Made by a program: the position numbers and the translations under genes | Shown here: one piece after another, positions 13,020 through 14,715 of the stretch | Numbering within the stretch: the first letter of the stretch is position 1 | Layout of the letters: each line of letters begins with the position of its first letter | Assembly: GCA_038745535.1 (NCBI GenBank) | Contig: JBCDLI010000061.1 | Span: forward strand, 1-14,715 | Length of the DNA stretch: 14,715 nt | DNA from: JBCDLI01 sp038745535 | GTDB lineage: Bacteria; Pseudomonadota; Alphaproteobacteria; Rhizobiales; Rhizobiaceae | Reading direction: 5' to 3' | The notes under the pieces: model-generated | Told to the model about the DNA's origin: nothing | Seen by the model: only the letters and a program-made list of their open reading frames with translations | The model's database searches: none

Positions 13020-13792
13020 CCGATGATCTGCAGAAAATTGCCGCCCGTGCTCTTGGACTGATCGACCTTACAAATCTCAACGATGACTGCACGGCCGAAG
13101 ACATTACCGCGTTGTGCGCAGCCACATCGACGCCTCACGGCAAGGTCGCTGCCGTCTGCGTGTGGCCGGATTTCGTGGCGCAATGCATGCGTGAGGTTGG
13201 CGAGGGTTCAGGGATTGCGATTGCAACGGTGGTCAACTTCCCCGGCGGGGACAAAGATCGAAAAACAGTGCTTGCGGAAACCAAGAAAGCCGTCGCCGAC
13301 GGCGCGACCGAAGTGGATATGGTCTTGCCCTATCACGCGTTGGCCAGCGGTGATGTTGATCTAGCTGGAGACACTATTGCCATGGTTCGCGCCGCCACGT
13401 CCGGCCGTGCGAAACTGAAGGTCATCATCGAAAGCGGCGAACTTAAAGCGCCTGATTTGATCCGCGCCGCAACCCGACTTGCGCTGGATGAAGACGCTGA
13501 CTTTGTGAAGACATCGACCGGAAAAGTCGATATCAACGCGACGCCTGAGACCGCAGATATCATGCTAGGAGAGATCAAGCAGTTTGGTGATCCAAAGCGC
13601 GGGTTTAAGGCGGCAGGTGGCATCCGCACGGTCGAGGACTGCGCGGCATACTTTGCGATTGCCGATGACCTCATGGGGCATGATTGGGTCGAAAAAAGCA
13701 CCTTTCGCTTTGGTGCCTCCAGCCTGCTGGGTAATGTCTTGGAGGTGTTAGATGGAACAGCATCCAGTGCGGGCAGCGACAGCGGATACTAG
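13016..13792 (+). CDS. deoC: Deoxyribose-phosphate aldolase
   Basis: This 258-residue class I aldolase cleaves 2-deoxyribose-5-phosphate to acetaldehyde and glyceraldehyde-3-phosphate in the cytoplasm. The Schiff-base lysine is K165 in DFVKTSTGK, the second active-site lysine K198 is in GFKAAGGIR, and D101 is in TEVDMVLPY. The phosphate-binding C-terminal end is RFGASSLL. These correspond to K167, K201 and D102 of the E. coli enzyme, and the length is similar. The gene overlaps the PNP gene by ATGA. It consumes deoxyribose-5-phosphate, formed from the PNP and DeoA product by a phosphopentomutase that is not in the window. Confidence 0.96.
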   Translation: MTDDLQKIAARALGLIDLTNLNDDCTAEDITALCAATSTPHGKVAAVCVWPDFVAQCMREVGEGSGIAIATVVNFPGGDKDRKTVLAETKKAVADGATEVDMVLPYHALASGDVDLAGDTIAMVRAATSGRAKLKVIIESGELKAPDLIRAATRLALDEDADFVKTSTGKVDINATPETADIMLGEIKQFGDPKRGFKAAGGIRTVEDCAAYFAIADDLMGHDWVEKSTFRFGASSLLGNVLEVLDGTASSAGSDSGY

Positions 13793-13801
13793 GCCTTTTC
13801 C

Positions 13802-14715
13802 ATGCTAACTGCTGAGATCATCCGCGCGAAACGTGACCGGCAAACGCTTTCGCCCAAAGAAATAGGCGCTTTTGTTCGCGGCGTTGCCGATGGCAGCGTC
13901 ACAGATGCTCAGATCGCTGCTTTCGCAATGGCTGCTTACCTCAACGGTCTGAATGAAGAAGAAACGGTGGATCTGACACTCGCCATGCGCGACTCTGGCG
14001 ACACGCTGGATTGGAGCGATATGGATCGCTCGGTTTCCGACAAACACTCGACAGGCGGCGTCGGTGACAATGTCTCTTTGATGCTCGCGCCAATTGCAGC
14101 TGCCTGCGGCCTCGCGGTGCCGATGATTTCCGGTCGGGGCCTTGGCCACACGGGTGGCACGCTCGACAAGCTGGAAGCGATACCCGGTTACAATACGACG
14201 CCCGACAATCAGCTTTTCCGAAAGACGGTCGCCGGGATCGGTTGTGCAATTATCGGACAGACCTCCAATCTGGCACCGGCTGACAAACGCATCTACGGTG
14301 TTCGCGATGTGACCGCGACGGTCGAGAACATACCGCTTATCACCGCGTCAATTCTCGCCAAGAAGCTGGCCGCCGGGCTTGGTTCGCTTGTGCTCGATGT
14401 GAAGTCCGGTTCGGGGGCATTCATGGCAGCTGAGGACCAAGCGGTACGGCTTGCCGAAAGTCTCGTCGGTGTCGCTGACGGAGCGGGCACGAACGCCTCT
14501 GCAGTTCTGACCGACATGAACCAACCTCTGGCATCTGCTGCTGGCAATGCGGTGGAGGTTTTCAATGCCGTGCAGTTTCTCACCGGCGAAAAGTGGGAGC
14601 CGCGACTATTGGAGGTAACACTCACACTCGCCACAGAAATGATAATCGTGAGTGGCGTCGAGACCGAAAACAAAAAAGCGCGGGCAAAGGCCGAGAGTGC
14701 ACTGGAAAGCGGCAG
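13802..14715 (+). CDS. deoA: Thymidine phosphorylase, 3' end cut by the window
   Basis: About 304 residues of the usual 430-440 are present and the frame stays open to the window edge. The enzyme splits thymidine and deoxyuridine with phosphate into base and deoxyribose-1-phosphate. The phosphate loop KHSTGGVGD (81-89) and the family signature SGRGLGHTGGTLDKLE (110-125) are complete. R168, S183 and K187 lie at the spacing of the pyrimidine-binding residues of E. coli DeoA (R171, S186, K190). KSGSGAFM (201-208) is also intact. The ATG at 13802 is 9 bases after the deoC stop and has only a weak ribosome site, so coupling to deoC is likely. PyNP-type enzymes share the fold; the match to DeoA and the deo context favour thymidine phosphorylase. 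Confidence 0.95.
   Translation, partial: MLTAEIIRAKRDRQTLSPKEIGAFVRGVADGSVTDAQIAAFAMAAYLNGLNEEETVDLTLAMRDSGDTLDWSDMDRSVSDKHSTGGVGDNVSLMLAPIAAACGLAVPMISGRGLGHTGGTLDKLEAIPGYNTTPDNQLFRKTVAGIGCAIIGQTSNLAPADKRIYGVRDVTATVENIPLITASILAKKLAAGLGSLVLDVKSGSGAFMAAEDQAVRLAESLVGVADGAGTNASAVLTDMNQPLASAAGNAVEVFNAVQFLTGEKWEPRLLEVTLTLATEMIIVSGVETENKKARAKAESALESG

Noticed and set aside
13333..14673. Minus-strand open frames opposite deoC and deoA
   Set aside because: The plus-strand frames carry full catalytic motifs of DeoC and DeoA; the minus frames are shadows.
1..14715. A novel defence system, mobile element or CRISPR array
   Set aside because: No nuclease, helicase, transposase, integrase or spaced repeat was found; the genes are metabolic, transport and maturation functions.

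Overview
The window looks like chromosomal DNA of an alphaproteobacterium, most likely of the Rhizobiales/Hyphomicrobiales type. This rests on protein family resemblance, the ccmC-ccmD-ccmG order, a FixK/FNR-type box, and an operon joining a BMP-type nucleoside ABC transporter to cdd, PNP, deoC and deoA. Coding density is very high and the longest non-coding stretch is about 200 bases. No rRNA, tRNA, CRISPR array, insertion sequence or phage gene was seen. I cannot name a species.

Region 1 (1-1653, + strand) holds cytochrome c maturation genes: ccmC (haem handling), ccmD (51-residue membrane peptide) and ccmG (periplasmic thioredoxin). A perfect 14-bp palindrome of FNR/FixK type lies upstream of ccmC. 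It sits where a class II activator would bind if transcription began at or next to the ccmC ATG. Region 2 (1699-2238, +) is a Nudix hydrolase preceded by a perfect hairpin. Region 3 (2225-4108, - strand) is a two-gene operon for defence against, or breakdown of, quinone-like electrophiles: an MhqO-type ring-cleaving dioxygenase, then an MhqD-type hydrolase fused to a small GNAT domain. A terminator-like hairpin for this operon is embedded in the Nudix gene.

Region 4 (4309-7179) has a secreted DUF4198 protein (+), then convergently an SLC13-type transporter with two RCK_C domains and slyX (both -). Region 5 (7275-14715, +) is one long nucleoside uptake and breakdown operon: ABC ATPase, an unrecognised secreted protein, two permeases, cytidine deaminase, purine nucleoside phosphorylase, deoxyribose-phosphate aldolase and thymidine phosphorylase (cut by the window end). 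Genes in it overlap by 1-4 bases or are a few bases apart. Imported nucleosides would be deaminated, split by phosphorolysis to bases and (deoxy)ribose-1-phosphate, and the deoxyribose part channelled to acetaldehyde and glyceraldehyde-3-phosphate. Conversion of deoxyribose-1-phosphate to the 5-phosphate needs a phosphopentomutase that is not in the window.

The points most worth a second look are the secreted GGAHCC / DLDGDG protein lodged between the ATPase and permease genes while the expected substrate-binding lipoprotein gene is absent, the hydrolase-acetyltransferase fusion in the dioxygenase operon, and the FNR/FixK-like control of an apparently leaderless ccmC.
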